35,642 bases of DNA, taken from NCBI GenBank assembly GCA_002238925.1, contig MPNH01000056.1, positions 1 to 35,642 of the forward strand, read 5' to 3'. Below, piece after piece: positions 7,873 through 16,735 of the stretch (its first letter is position 1; every line of letters starts with the position of its first letter). A program made the translations under genes and the position numbers. Source of the DNA: Spirochaetaceae bacterium bin103 (GTDB lineage: Bacteria; Spirochaetota; Spirochaetia; SZUA-6; Bin103). The notes beneath the pieces were generated by a model. That model saw only the letters and a list, made by a program, of their open reading frames with translations. It searched no databases and was not told where the DNA came from.

Positions 7873-8901
7873 ATGAGCAAAGTACGCGTCGGATTCAACG
7901 GCATGGGCCGCATCGGCAAGAACGTGATGCGAGTAATCGTCTCCAAGCTGGATGACCGCTTCGAGATCGTGGCCGGCAACGACCTGGTGCCAACCGCCGA
8001 CATCGCCGCCAGCCTGCCGAAGGACTCGGTGTACGGCCGTTTCCCCGCCGCGGTGGAGCAGAGCGCCGACAACAAGATCCGCGTCGGCGACCACGAATTG
8101 ACCATCTACGCCGAAATGGACGCATCCAACGTGCCGTGGGGCGACCACGGCGTCGACATCGTGTTCGAGTGCACGGGCTTTTACCTGACCACCGAGAAGG
8201 CCAGCGCCCATCTCGCCGGCGGCGCAGGGCGCGTCATCGTTTCCGCACCCTGCAACGACGGCACCGACACCGTGGTGGTGGGCGTCAACCACGACATCCT
8301 CACCCCCGAGCACAAGATCGTCTCCAACGCGAGTTGCACCACCAACTGCCTCGCTCCGATGACGCGCGCCGTCGACATGAGCTTCCCGGTCAGGGGCGGC
8401 CTGATGAGCACCACCCACGCCGCCACCGCAACCCAGAAGGTGGCCGACACCTTCGGCGGAGGCAAGAACCGCGCCACCCTCAACAACGTGATCCCGGCCA
8501 GCACCGGCGCCGCGGTCGCGGTCGGCAAGGTGCTGCCGCATCTGAACGGCAAACTCAACGGTACCGCCCTGCGCGTGCCCACCGACACCGGCAGTGTGGT
8601 GGAGGCGGTCTACCAGATCGACGGCACCCCTTCCAAGGACGAGCTGGTAGCCGCCCTCGCCGCCAACGCCGCCAAGATCAACGGCTCCACCCTGCTCGGC
8701 CAGGTGATAACCGTCAACGACTACTACGAGTGCTCCCGCGACTGCGTCGGCGAGCCGTTCTCGTCGATGGTTTCGGACAGCCCGCTGGTGGTGCCGGTCG
8801 ACGGCAACGCTTCCCTGGTCAAGCTGACCAGCTTCTACGACAACGAAATGGGCTTCAGCAACCGCATGGCCGAGCTGGCCCTGATCTTCGCCGCCGCCTG
8901 A
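7873..8901 (+). CDS. gap: Glyceraldehyde-3-phosphate dehydrogenase (type I)
   Basis: 342 residues. It catalyses NAD-dependent oxidative phosphorylation of glyceraldehyde 3-phosphate in glycolysis and gluconeogenesis. Key features are the Rossmann start VRVGFNGMGRIGKNVMR, the catalytic SNASCTTNCLAP with Cys155, the His in STTHAATATQK, and the C-terminal SFYDNEMGFSNRM. ATG 7873 is set by a good AAGGAG at 7857-7862, ten bases upstream. An in-frame ATG at 7819 falls before this ribosome site and adds residues foreign to the family. It is divergent from glpK, and the pair links glycerol entry to lower glycolysis. A possible promoter (TATATG near 7815) is weak. About 180 bp of apparently empty DNA follow. 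Confidence 0.98.
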   Translation: MSKVRVGFNGMGRIGKNVMRVIVSKLDDRFEIVAGNDLVPTADIAASLPKDSVYGRFPAAVEQSADNKIRVGDHELTIYAEMDASNVPWGDHGVDIVFECTGFYLTTEKASAHLAGGAGRVIVSAPCNDGTDTVVVGVNHDILTPEHKIVSNASCTTNCLAPMTRAVDMSFPVRGGLMSTTHAATATQKVADTFGGGKNRATLNNVIPASTGAAVAVGKVLPHLNGKLNGTALRVPTDTGSVVEAVYQIDGTPSKDELVAALAANAAKINGSTLLGQVITVNDYYECSRDCVGEPFSSMVSDSPLVVPVDGNASLVKLTSFYDNEMGFSNRMAELALIFAAA

Positions 8902-9081
8902 CCGCCCGACCCCGCGGCGAGTGGCACTCAGCGTTGGGCCTGGACTGAATACTCGAATGGGCTAGCAGGTGTCGGTGCTGGGGATGTTCCGGCTGGACGG
9001 GCAGGTTGGACGCCGGCGCCCTGCTGGAACGCGACCCGGAGGCGGCGGCCGCGCTGCTCACCGGCGGGCTGCACTGGCGGG

Positions 9082-10143
9082 TCAGGAACCGGCGGAACCA
9101 CCAGGCGCCAGCAGGTCGGCCTCGCCCCTGAGTTGCAGTTCGCCGGCGAAGTGGCACGCCGCGTGGTGCGCCGCGCCGGCCGCCGCCACCGTCCGCAGCT
9201 CCGGCCGCTCGTTTCCGCACCGGTCCTGCTCATACCCGCAACGGGGGTGAAACGGGCAGCCCGGCGGAATCGCCACGATCTCGGGAATATCACCTTCCAG
9301 CTCTATGCGCTGCAGGGGCCGGTGCGGGTCGGGCTGCGGGATCGAGGAAAACAGCGCTTCCGTGTAGGGGTGGCGCGGACGTGCGAAGATCTCCCGCCGC
9401 GTCCCCATCTCCACGATGCTGCCGAGGTACATCACCGCCACCCGTGACGCCATGTGGCGCACCACGCTCAGGTCGTGGGTCACAAAGATGATCGCCAAGT
9501 GCATGTCACGCTGCAACTCCATCAGCAGGTTGAGAATCTGCGCCTGGACCGATACGTCGAGCGCGGACGTGGGCTCGTCGGCCAGTAGCAGCTCGGGTTC
9601 CAGGGCAAGCGCACGCGCAACGCCGATGCGCTGCCGCTGGCCACCGGAAAACGCATATGGGTAGCGGTTGAGATGCTCCGGCTTGAGGCCGACGCGCACC
9701 AGCAACTCGCGCGTGCGGCGCTCGATCTCCGCCTTCGACGCGACGGCGCGATTGATCACCAGCGGCTCGGCGACGATCCGGCGCACCGTCATGCGTGGGT
9801 TGAGCGATGATTCGGGATCCTGGAACACCATCCGGATCGCCTGCCGCGCACGTTTCAGCTCGTCGCCCTCGGCGTGTGCCACGTCGATCCGCTCGCCGCC
9901 GCGCTGGAAGAGTATCGAGCCGCCGGTGGGATCCACCGCGCGCACCAGGGTGCGCAGCAGGGTGGTCTTGCCGCAGCCGCTCTCCCCCACCAGACCCACC
10001 GTCTCGCCACGCCGAACCTGGAAGCTGACGCCGTTCACCGCCCGCACCCAGCCGACGGTGCGGCGCAGCACGCCGCGCCGAATCGGAAAGTACTTTCTCA
10101 GGCCGCGGACGTCGAGAAGCAACTCAGCCGCGTTGCCGGGCAC
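9082..10143 (-). CDS. oppF: ABC importer ATPase, OppF/DppF type
   Basis: 353 residues; the second ATPase of a peptide/opine/nickel-type (family 5) importer. It has Walker A GLVGESGCGKTT, signature FSGGQRQRIGVARAL, Walker B LLLADEPTSALD, an H-loop His in FVTHDLS, and the C-terminal oligopeptide-type extension with the conserved Cys cluster (GCPFHPRC, DRC, AACHF). Start: the frame is open to 10200, which would overlap the upstream gene by 77 bp. GTG at 10143 has GGAG seven bases before it and overlaps by only 20 bp, so I chose it. The neighbouring gene encodes the partner ATPase, and the binding protein lies further upstream on the same strand. Confidence 0.93.
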   Translation of the reverse strand: MPGNAAELLLDVRGLRKYFPIRRGVLRRTVGWVRAVNGVSFQVRRGETVGLVGESGCGKTTLLRTLVRAVDPTGGSILFQRGGERIDVAHAEGDELKRARQAIRMVFQDPESSLNPRMTVRRIVAEPLVINRAVASKAEIERRTRELLVRVGLKPEHLNRYPYAFSGGQRQRIGVARALALEPELLLADEPTSALDVSVQAQILNLLMELQRDMHLAIIFVTHDLSVVRHMASRVAVMYLGSIVEMGTRREIFARPRHPYTEALFSSIPQPDPHRPLQRIELEGDIPEIVAIPPGCPFHPRCGYEQDRCGNERPELRTVAAAGAAHHAACHFAGELQLRGEADLLAPGGSAGS

Positions 10144-11182
10144 CCACCCGCTCCGTCGCCGATGCACGCGCCGGTGATTCGTACAGGTAACAGCGCGCAT
10201 GGTGCCCGCTTCCCACCGGCAGCAGATCCGGTTCCGGGCCGTCGCATACGTCCGCCATGAATTCGCTGCAGCGCTCCGCGAACCGGCAGCCGCGGAGGCG
10301 CACGTAGGGATCGGGCAACGAGCCTTCGATGGTCTGCAGATCCGAACCGGGCGGTACCGCGATGCTTGGAATCGACTGCAGCAGCTTCTGCGAGTAAGGG
10401 TGGCGGGGATCGTCGAACAGATCGTACACCGAGCCGCTCTCCACGATCCGGCCCAGGTACATCACGTTTACCCGGGTCGCGAGTTCCGCGATCACGCCGA
10501 GGTTGTGGGTAATGAACAGGATCGCCATGCCGGTCTGCGCCTGCAGTTCGCGGAGCAACTCCAGCACCTTCGCCTGGATGGTGACGTCGATTGCGGTGGT
10601 GGGCTCGTCGGCGACCAGCAGCTGCGGCTCGCCGGAGATCGCGATGGCGATCAGCGCGCGCTGCCGCATGCCGCCGCTCAGTTCGAACACGTAGGCGTCG
10701 ATCAGCTTCTCGGGACTTGGAATGCCTACCTGGCGCAGCAGCTCGATGCCGCGGTCGCGCGCCTCCGCATCTCCGATGCGGGGACGGTACAGCTTGACCG
10801 CCTCGATCAACTGATCGCCCACCGTGTGCACGGGGCTGAGTGCGCTCATCGGCTCCTGGAAGATCATCGCGATTTCCTGCCCACGGAAGCGGCGCAACTC
10901 CGCACTTGTGGGCCGGAGCGACACCAGGTCGACCGGCTGCTCCGCCGGCCCGCGCGAGTAGAGAATGCTGCCGCCCACGACCGCCCCCGGCGGAGGCACG
11001 ATGCCGAGGATGGAACGCGCGGTGATAGACTTGCCGCAGCCGCTCTCGCCCACCAGCCCGACTACTTCGCCGCGGTGGATGTCGAACGTTACGTCATCCA
11101 CCGCATGCACCGTGCCGAGCGTGGTACGGAAGTGGGTCCTGAGGTTGCGGACGCTCAGCAGCGGCGGTCCCATCTCATGCAT
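10124..11182 (-). CDS. oppD: ABC importer ATPase, OppD/DppD type
   Basis: 352 residues; the first ATPase of the same importer. It has Walker A GLVGESGCGKSIT, a Q-loop in AMIFQEPMSALSP, signature ELSGGMRQRALIAIAI, Walker B LLVADEPTTAIDVT, an H-loop His in FITHNLG and the C-terminal oligopeptide extension with the GCRFAERC cluster. The ATG at 11182 overlaps the TGA of the preceding Asp-box gene by one base (TGATG); a GTG at 11185 and an ATG at 11173 are alternatives. No Shine-Dalgarno site is visible, consistent with translation coupled to the upstream gene. It should pair with the OppF-type subunit to power the two permeases encoded from 14612. Confidence 0.93.
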   Translation of the reverse strand: MHEMGPPLLSVRNLRTHFRTTLGTVHAVDDVTFDIHRGEVVGLVGESGCGKSITARSILGIVPPPGAVVGGSILYSRGPAEQPVDLVSLRPTSAELRRFRGQEIAMIFQEPMSALSPVHTVGDQLIEAVKLYRPRIGDAEARDRGIELLRQVGIPSPEKLIDAYVFELSGGMRQRALIAIAISGEPQLLVADEPTTAIDVTIQAKVLELLRELQAQTGMAILFITHNLGVIAELATRVNVMYLGRIVESGSVYDLFDDPRHPYSQKLLQSIPSIAVPPGSDLQTIEGSLPDPYVRLRGCRFAERCSEFMADVCDGPEPDLLPVGSGHHARCYLYESPARASATERVGARQRG

Positions 11183-12327
11183 CACCCGGCGCCGCGGCTG
11201 CGCCGGAACAGCGCGGAGCTGGCACTCAATGCCTGCTCGTGGTAGAGCGCCTCACGGTACCGGGAACCGTCGATCTGCGGAATGCCGCCCTCGGGCGCCA
11301 GGATCCAGTCCTCGCGGCTGATGCGGTAGCTGCGGATGAAGGCCATGGGCGCGTCGTCGACGATGTACTGCACCACGTACAGATCACCGCCGGGAAGTTG
11401 CACCCAGCCGGAATAGGCGCCGTCCGGATGGATGCTGCGGTCGTGCTCCACGAAGAATCGGCGGTAGCTGGGCGTGAGATGCGACCCCGCGGCGTTCTCG
11501 ACGCAGTCCGGGTCGGCGGCGCTGGCCTGGTCCTCGGCGTGCAGCACCAGCAGCCGCGGCGCCGTGCCGAAGCCGTAGAACACGACCACCTCGCCGCTGC
11601 GCAGCAGCCCGGCCTCGGGGCGCCCGATGCAGGACAGCAGGTTGGTCGGGTAAGGCCCCTGCCACGTGGCGCCGTCGTCCTTCGAGATCGCCTTGAACCC
11701 CCAGCGGCGCTCGCGATCCTCGCGGATGTAGCACACCAGGGTGCCGTCGTCGAGCTGCACGAAGGTGCTCTCGTTGAGCCACAACTCGAGCGAGTCGGAC
11801 ACCGTCGTCGGCCCCTGCCAGGTGACGCCCTCATCCTCGGACACCCACAGGTCAACACTCCAGGTGGTGCCGTCCCAGCCGTCGGCGCCGAGCAGGATCT
11901 TGCCGGAGCGGGTACGGAACAGACAGGGGCAGATCCGGCCGGTAATGCCGGTCTCCACCTTGCCGCTCCACGTAACCCCGCCATCCTCAGAGTGCCACGA
12001 GTAGATCCTGCTGTCCGGGGTGTACTCCTGCTGCCCGGCCGGCCCCCAGTCGCAGATCATCAGCAGGCGCCCCCCACCGAGGTGCAACAGGCGCGGCGTG
12101 TTCCAGCCGCCACCGGTTTCGTAGTCGGGAATTTCATCCACCACGGCCTTCCCGCCCCAGTTGCGGCCGCCGTCGCGGCTTATGTGCATGGCGATTCGGG
12201 TCCAGGGCCAGCGCCCGTGGACCAGGCTCTCCCGGTAGCAGCACACCAGTGACCCGTCCTCGCAGCGAGCGAGATCGGGCAGCATCTTGTAGATGTCGGG
12301 CTCGGCGGAAACGACTGATCTGGTCAT
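11182..12327 (-). CDS. Asp-box (BNR) sialidase-like protein, cytoplasmic
   Basis: 381 residues forming a probable six-bladed propeller. Four Asp-boxes (S-x-D-x-G-x-x-W) are visible at 50-57, 113-120, 163-170 and 215-222. There is no signal peptide. The C-terminal part carries YSGWVQLPGGDLYVVQY, shared with two other Asp-box proteins in the window. The family contains exo-sialidases but also many enzymes or binding proteins of unknown substrate. I do not see the usual N-terminal RIP motif, so sialidase activity is not proven. GAGG about ten bases upstream supports ATG 12327. The gene sits inside the importer transcript, between the binding protein and the ATPases, so the imported compound is a likely ligand or substrate. 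Confidence 0.82.
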   Translation of the reverse strand: MTRSVVSAEPDIYKMLPDLARCEDGSLVCCYRESLVHGRWPWTRIAMHISRDGGRNWGGKAVVDEIPDYETGGGWNTPRLLHLGGGRLLMICDWGPAGQQEYTPDSRIYSWHSEDGGVTWSGKVETGITGRICPCLFRTRSGKILLGADGWDGTTWSVDLWVSEDEGVTWQGPTTVSDSLELWLNESTFVQLDDGTLVCYIREDRERRWGFKAISKDDGATWQGPYPTNLLSCIGRPEAGLLRSGEVVVFYGFGTAPRLLVLHAEDQASAADPDCVENAAGSHLTPSYRRFFVEHDRSIHPDGAYSGWVQLPGGDLYVVQYIVDDAPMAFIRSYRISREDWILAPEGGIPQIDGSRYREALYHEQALSASSALFRRSRGAG

Positions 12328-12381
12328 GGTCGGGTACCTCGGCCTGCCGGTGCAGGCGGGAGCGGCGAGAATGGAAAGACC

Positions 12382-12421
12382 GGCGGCATGCGGATGCCTT
12401 CAGGGCTCCCTGCATGCCGCC
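12382..12421 (-). promoter_or_regulatory. Intercistronic stem-loop after the binding-protein gene
   Basis: Perfect 10-bp arms GGCGGCATGC and GCATGCCGCC, with a 20-base loop, lie in the 111-bp gap between the binding-protein stop and the Asp-box start. Only a short T3 follows on the transcript, so it is at best a weak terminator. Such hairpins behind binding-protein genes (known from malE-malF) often protect the upstream message from 3' decay and lower expression of the downstream genes. Confidence 0.65.
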
Positions 12422-12438
12422 TCCACGTGGACCCGGGA

Positions 12439-14439
12439 TCAGAAGAACATGACCTGCGGCCGCGATATGTCGGTGCGGTGGTAGGCCAGGAATCGGGTCG
12501 GCACGTTCTGCAGACCGGCGTTGTACATGATGGTGTAGCCCGGATGGTTCATGATGCCGATGGTCCACAGATTGTCCGCCGCGATTTCGGTGATCCGCTT
12601 CATCGACTCGGCACGCACATCCCAGTCAAGGTTTTCCTTCACCTTCCAGTACTCGTCGATCGCCTCGCGGACAATGGCGGGCGGCTCCTCGCCGCGCTCG
12701 CCGTTGCTGGTGAACCAGTCGGTCCACTTCTGCGCCCAGAAGCCGCGCAGGTACGGGATGCCGAGCGACGCCGCCTGGTAGTAGATGCCCTCGTTGGTAC
12801 CCCAGTTGTAGGGGTCGTATACCAGCTCCAGCTCGTTGTTCACGCGCATCTGTCCGAATGCCCCCCACTCCAGCACACGTGTGTTGATGGCCAGGCCCAC
12901 GTCCTTCAGGTTGGAGACCACGATCTCGGCCGCCGCCTCATGGTCGCCGGCCACCATCACCATGTTGATTTCCAGCCGCTTGCCGTCCGGGCGCAGCCGG
13001 TAACCGTCGGCGTCGCGCTCGCTCAGCCCGGCCTTGTCGAGCAGCTCGTTGGCCAGATCGGGGTCGTACTCCAGCGCGGTGTTGCACAGGTTGGCGTCGT
13101 AGAACGGAGACGCCTCGCTCCAGCACGACTGCTGCGGCTGGGTCAGACCGTAATACTCCAGTTTGATGATCTGCTCGCGGTTGATGGCGTGCGACACACC
13201 GAACCGGAAGTCGCGGTTCCGAAAGATCGGGCGCAGTACCGGATCCTCCGAAGTGAGGTTGAATTCCAGCAGGCCGCCGTTGGTCCCGGAGTGGCCGTGG
13301 CGCGTCACGAGGATCTTGCCCTCGCGTTCCTGCTCCTTGGCCACCGGGTACATTGCCACGCCCTCGTTGGAGAACCAGTCCACTTCGCCGTTCAGCGCCT
13401 TCAGCTTGGCCACCTCCAGGTCGACGCCGGTCTCCAGTTGCACCGTGTCGAAGTAGGGAAGCTGCTGGCCGGCCACGTCCACCGCCCAGTAATAGGGGTT
13501 GCGCTCGAAAATCACCGTCTTGTTGGGTATCGGCACGATTACCCGCCACGGCGTCAGCACCGGTTTGTCGATGTTGTTCTTCTGCTCCCAGCGGTCTTCC
13601 TTGTTGCGGAACAGCTCGGTCCAGGTGTTGAAGCCCGACTCTTTCACCAGCGCATCGATGTTCTCGTTGTACTTGGGATGAAACTGCTTCAGGTAGTGGG
13701 CCGGCAGGTAGGTGCTCAGCGCCATCAGGTCGAAGATGTTCTCGCCCATCAGGTAGGGGAAGTCGAACACGTACTGGAAGGTGTAGTCGTCGATGATGTT
13801 CTGGCCCCCCGAGGTGCCGTCCTTCTGCACCAGGTTCTCGAACACGTTGGGATTGAGTTCGCGATTGGAGGCGTCGTCCTCGAACCAGAAACGCACGTCC
13901 TCACTCGTGAACGGTTCGCCATCCGACCACTTCATCCCGCGGCGCAACTCGAATGTCCAGACCCGGGCACCGTCGGATGGCGTCGCCGACTTGAACACCT
14001 GCGGATAGGCGTGGGAGAAATTATAGGGGTTGGACATGCCCATGGCATGATTGCTGTGGGCGATTCCGATCCAGCCCTTGTCCACCATCGAGAACTTCTC
14101 CGTGTAGCGCCCGACCTGCTTCACTTCGGACAGCGGAAGCAGCACCAGCGGGTCCTCACTGATGCGGTCCTCGACCGGAGGCAGTTCACCGGCGGAGACC
14201 ATGGCGGCCAGCATCGGCGCCTCGGTGTACGCCGGTATGGCAAGTCCTGTCTTGGCCTGGTACTCGGCCGGGGTGGCGAACACGACCGCTTCGCCGGCTG
14301 CGTCCACCGTCGACTGCGGTATCACGTCGCCAACCGGCACGCCCGCGACGGCGCCTCCCCCCTCTTCGGTGCCGGATGCAACGGCCATTGCTGCCGCCAG
14401 GGCGATCGCCAGTGGTATCAGTAGTGCGAGCTTTCTCAT
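12439..14439 (-). CDS. Family-5 extracellular solute-binding protein of an ABC importer
   Basis: 666 residues, longer than the usual 500-550. A Sec signal peptide (MRKLALLIPLAIALAAAMAV) ends near Ala-Ser-Gly, followed by TEEGGG; there is no lipobox Cys. The mature part has the family-5 signature FELRRGMKWSDGEPFTSEDV and the later RFGVSHAINREQI segment. It should capture the substrate outside the membrane and deliver it to the two permeases. Long family-5 members can carry sugars as well as peptides (the rhizobial alpha-galactoside system is one known case), so a glycan-like ligand is possible here. ATG 14439 has GAGGAGG five bases upstream; a longer open frame to 14646 is rejected because it hides the signal peptide. 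It is the first gene of the minus-strand importer transcript. Confidence 0.94.
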   Translation of the reverse strand: MRKLALLIPLAIALAAAMAVASGTEEGGGAVAGVPVGDVIPQSTVDAAGEAVVFATPAEYQAKTGLAIPAYTEAPMLAAMVSAGELPPVEDRISEDPLVLLPLSEVKQVGRYTEKFSMVDKGWIGIAHSNHAMGMSNPYNFSHAYPQVFKSATPSDGARVWTFELRRGMKWSDGEPFTSEDVRFWFEDDASNRELNPNVFENLVQKDGTSGGQNIIDDYTFQYVFDFPYLMGENIFDLMALSTYLPAHYLKQFHPKYNENIDALVKESGFNTWTELFRNKEDRWEQKNNIDKPVLTPWRVIVPIPNKTVIFERNPYYWAVDVAGQQLPYFDTVQLETGVDLEVAKLKALNGEVDWFSNEGVAMYPVAKEQEREGKILVTRHGHSGTNGGLLEFNLTSEDPVLRPIFRNRDFRFGVSHAINREQIIKLEYYGLTQPQQSCWSEASPFYDANLCNTALEYDPDLANELLDKAGLSERDADGYRLRPDGKRLEINMVMVAGDHEAAAEIVVSNLKDVGLAINTRVLEWGAFGQMRVNNELELVYDPYNWGTNEGIYYQAASLGIPYLRGFWAQKWTDWFTSNGERGEEPPAIVREAIDEYWKVKENLDWDVRAESMKRITEIAADNLWTIGIMNHPGYTIMYNAGLQNVPTRFLAYHRTDISRPQVMFF

Positions 14440-14574
14440 GCACGCCTCCTCGGAAGAATATCCGTTCAGCATCCACGGCCTCGCGCCGTTGTCAAGCTCG
14501 CGTATGCCGGCAATTCCGGCGTGGCGGCAGCGACGCGCGCGCGCGGCGGCCACGCGGCGAGGCCAAAGGCAACA

Positions 14575-14603
14575 TTGACAACGACTCGGGGCGCCCATAG
14601 CAT
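14575..14603 (+). promoter_or_regulatory. Promoter of the permease pair, predicted leaderless
   Basis: A perfect -35 TTGACA (14575-14580), a 17-bp spacer and TAGCAT (14598-14603) as -10. The end of the -10 lies eight bases before ATG 14612, so transcription should begin at or just before the start codon. It lies in the 172-bp gap between the two divergent importer transcripts. Confidence 0.6.
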
Positions 14604-14611
14604 CGGACTCC

Positions 14612-15595
14612 ATGGGGGCATATATCGCGCGCCGGGCCATCATCATGCTCCCGACCCTGGTCCTGATCTCGGTTCTGGCGTTCCTGGTTATCGAGCTGCC
14701 GCCGGGCGACTACGTGACCAGTTACGTAGAGACGCTGATGACGGCGGGCCGCCAGGTCGACGACGCGCTGATCGAGAACATCCGCCACGCATATGGACTC
14801 GATCGTCCGGTCACGGTGCGCTACTTCCTGTGGATCTCGCGGCTGGTGCGCGGCGACTTCGGGTTCTCGCTGTTCTTCAAGGCCCCGGTCGGTGAGCTGC
14901 TGGCGTTGCGCATGCCGATGACCTTCCTGGTCACCCTGTTGTCGCTGGCCTTCTCATGGGTGGTGGCGTTTCCGATCGGGGTCTACTCGGCGGTACGCCA
15001 GTATTCCATCGGCGACTACGTGTGGACCGTGCTCGGCTTCCTGGGCTTGGCAATCCCCAACTTCCTGCTCGCGCTGGTGCTGATGTTCGTGGCCACCAGG
15101 TATTTCAACACCAGCGTCGGCGGCCTGTTCTCCCCGGAGTTCGAGAGCGCGGCGTTCAGCCTGGGCAAGCTGTGGGATTTCCTCAAGCACGTGTGGGTGC
15201 CGATGGTGGTGGTCGGCACGGCGGGCACTGCCAGCCTGATCCGCATCCTGCGCGCCAATCTCCTCGACGAGTTGAAGAAGCCCTACGTGGAGATGCAGCG
15301 GGCCAAGGGCGTACCGGAGGGCAAGCTGATCATCAAGTACCCGCTACGAATCGCGGTGAACCCGTTCATCTCCAGCGTCGGGTGGATTCTTCCGCAGTTC
15401 GTGTCCGGCACGGTGATCACCGCCGTGGTGCTGAATCTGCCCACGGCCGGCCCATTATTCCTGCAGGCGGTCCGGGCCCAGGACATGCCGCTGGCCGGTG
15501 CCTTCATCATGTTGACCGGGTTCATGACCATCATCGGGATGCTGGCGTCGGACATCGTGCTGGCGATCGTCGACCCGCGCATCCGGTACACCTGA
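14612..15595 (+). CDS. ABC importer permease, DppB/OppB type
   Basis: 327 residues with six likely membrane helices, the first at about 8-28. The region from about 225 to 255, containing MQRAKGVPEGKLIIKYPLR, is the cytoplasmic EAA-type loop that contacts the ATPases. The N terminus (YIARRAIIMLPTLVLIS) and the C-terminal DPRIRYT ending are typical of DppB-like subunits. It should form the translocation pore with the permease encoded 18 bp downstream. No Shine-Dalgarno site precedes the ATG; a TTGACA/TAGCAT promoter ends eight bases before it. Transcription diverges from the binding-protein gene, so the importer is split over two transcripts. Confidence 0.94.
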   Translation: MGAYIARRAIIMLPTLVLISVLAFLVIELPPGDYVTSYVETLMTAGRQVDDALIENIRHAYGLDRPVTVRYFLWISRLVRGDFGFSLFFKAPVGELLALRMPMTFLVTLLSLAFSWVVAFPIGVYSAVRQYSIGDYVWTVLGFLGLAIPNFLLALVLMFVATRYFNTSVGGLFSPEFESAAFSLGKLWDFLKHVWVPMVVVGTAGTASLIRILRANLLDELKKPYVEMQRAKGVPEGKLIIKYPLRIAVNPFISSVGWILPQFVSGTVITAVVLNLPTAGPLFLQAVRAQDMPLAGAFIMLTGFMTIIGMLASDIVLAIVDPRIRYT

Positions 15596-15613
15596 GCCGG
15601 GGGACCGGGGACG

Positions 15614-16735
15614 GTGGCGGACAGCACGGGCATCCTGGCGCACGAGGTCGAGCGCGCGGTATTCACCGCCAGCCAGTGGCGCCTGGTGTGGCTTGCCTTC
15701 ATCCGCCACAAGCTGGCGGTGGCCTGCGCGGTGTTTCTGATCCTGGGCTACCTCAGCGCCGCGTTCGCCGATTTCGTGGCGCCCTACCCGACTGACTTCC
15801 GCAACGACGACGCGCCGTTCGTACCGCCGATGCGGGTGCACGTGCGCGACACCGACGGGCGCTTTCACCGCCCCTTCGTCTACGCCCTGGAGCTGGAGCG
15901 CGATCCGGTCACCTTGCGGCCGCACTTCCGCGAGGTGACCGACAGCCGCTATCCGATCCGGTTTCTGGTGCCGGGGTCGGAGTACGAAATGTGGGGCGTG
16001 TTCCGCTCCCGGCTGCACTTGTTCGGAGTCGACGACGGCGCCTACTACTACCTGCTGGGCACCGACAAGCAGGGCCGCGACATCCTCTCGCGCACCGTGT
16101 TCGCCGGCCGCATCTCGCTGACCATCGGATTGGTGGGGGTAGTTGTCAGCTTCATCCTGGCGATCGCGCTCGGCAGCATTTCCGGCTACTTCGGGGGCTT
16201 GGCGGACATGGCGATCCAGCGCGTAATCGAAGTGCTTACTTCGCTGCCGCAACTGCCCTTGTGGATGGCGCTGGCGGTGGCGATCCCGATCGGCTGGCCG
16301 ATCACTCGGGTATTCTTCGCCATCACGGTTATCCTGTCGCTGATCAGTTGGCCGGGGTTGGCGCGGGAGGTGCGCGGCAAGGTGCTGACGCTGCGCGAGA
16401 CCGACTACGTCACCGCCGCCCGCATCGACAACGCCGGCACGGCGCGGCTGCTGTTCCAGTACCTGGTGCCGGGGGTGCTCAGCCACCTGATCGCTTCCCT
16501 CACGCTGGCGATCCCGAACATGATTCTTGGCGAGACCGCGCTCAGCTTCCTGGGCGTGGGCCTGCGGGCGCCGGCGATCAGCTGGGGGGTGCTGCTGCAG
16601 CAAGCGCAGAATATCCAGACCGTGGCGCTGTCGCCGTGGTTGATGACGCCGGTGTTCGCGGTGATTCTGGTGATCCTGGCGTTCAACTTCGTCGGCGACG
16701 GCCTGCGCGACGCAGCCGACCCCTACAAGAGCTGA
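15614..16735 (+). CDS. ABC importer permease, DppC/OppC type
   Basis: 373 residues. A cytoplasmic N terminus and one membrane helix (about 33-55) are followed by a roughly 90-residue external segment, then LGTDKQGRDILSR, the DppC hallmark. The five-helix core comes next, with the EAA-type loop TDYVTAARIDNAG. The large external insert is seen in DppC-like partners of long binding proteins. The start codon is GTG at 15614. It lies 18 bp after the first permease on the same transcript. Its last 13 bases overlap the 3' end of the convergent FG-GAP gene. Confidence 0.93.
   Translation: MADSTGILAHEVERAVFTASQWRLVWLAFIRHKLAVACAVFLILGYLSAAFADFVAPYPTDFRNDDAPFVPPMRVHVRDTDGRFHRPFVYALELERDPVTLRPHFREVTDSRYPIRFLVPGSEYEMWGVFRSRLHLFGVDDGAYYYLLGTDKQGRDILSRTVFAGRISLTIGLVGVVVSFILAIALGSISGYFGGLADMAIQRVIEVLTSLPQLPLWMALAVAIPIGWPITRVFFAITVILSLISWPGLAREVRGKVLTLRETDYVTAARIDNAGTARLLFQYLVPGVLSHLIASLTLAIPNMILGETALSFLGVGLRAPAISWGVLLQQAQNIQTVALSPWLMTPVFAVILVILAFNFVGDGLRDAADPYKS

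Noticed and set aside
4674..7955. Very long plus-strand open frame (over 1,000 codons) opposite glpD and glpK
   Set aside because: Its protein has no family features and is the GC-rich antisense shadow of two unmistakable genes. It would also overrun the start of gap.
8902..9081. Possible small gene or gene remnant beginning MFRLDGQV (ATG 8984), which resembles an SDR N terminus
   Set aside because: The similarity stops after eight residues and the continuation is Arg/Pro/Gly-rich without motifs. Another frame gives an isolated Ala/Leu-rich piece. Not enough to call a gene or pseudogene.
12388..14424. Plus-strand open frame of 678 codons opposite the binding-protein gene
   Set aside because: His/Val/Leu-rich antisense shadow; the minus strand has a signal peptide, a ribosome site and the family signature.
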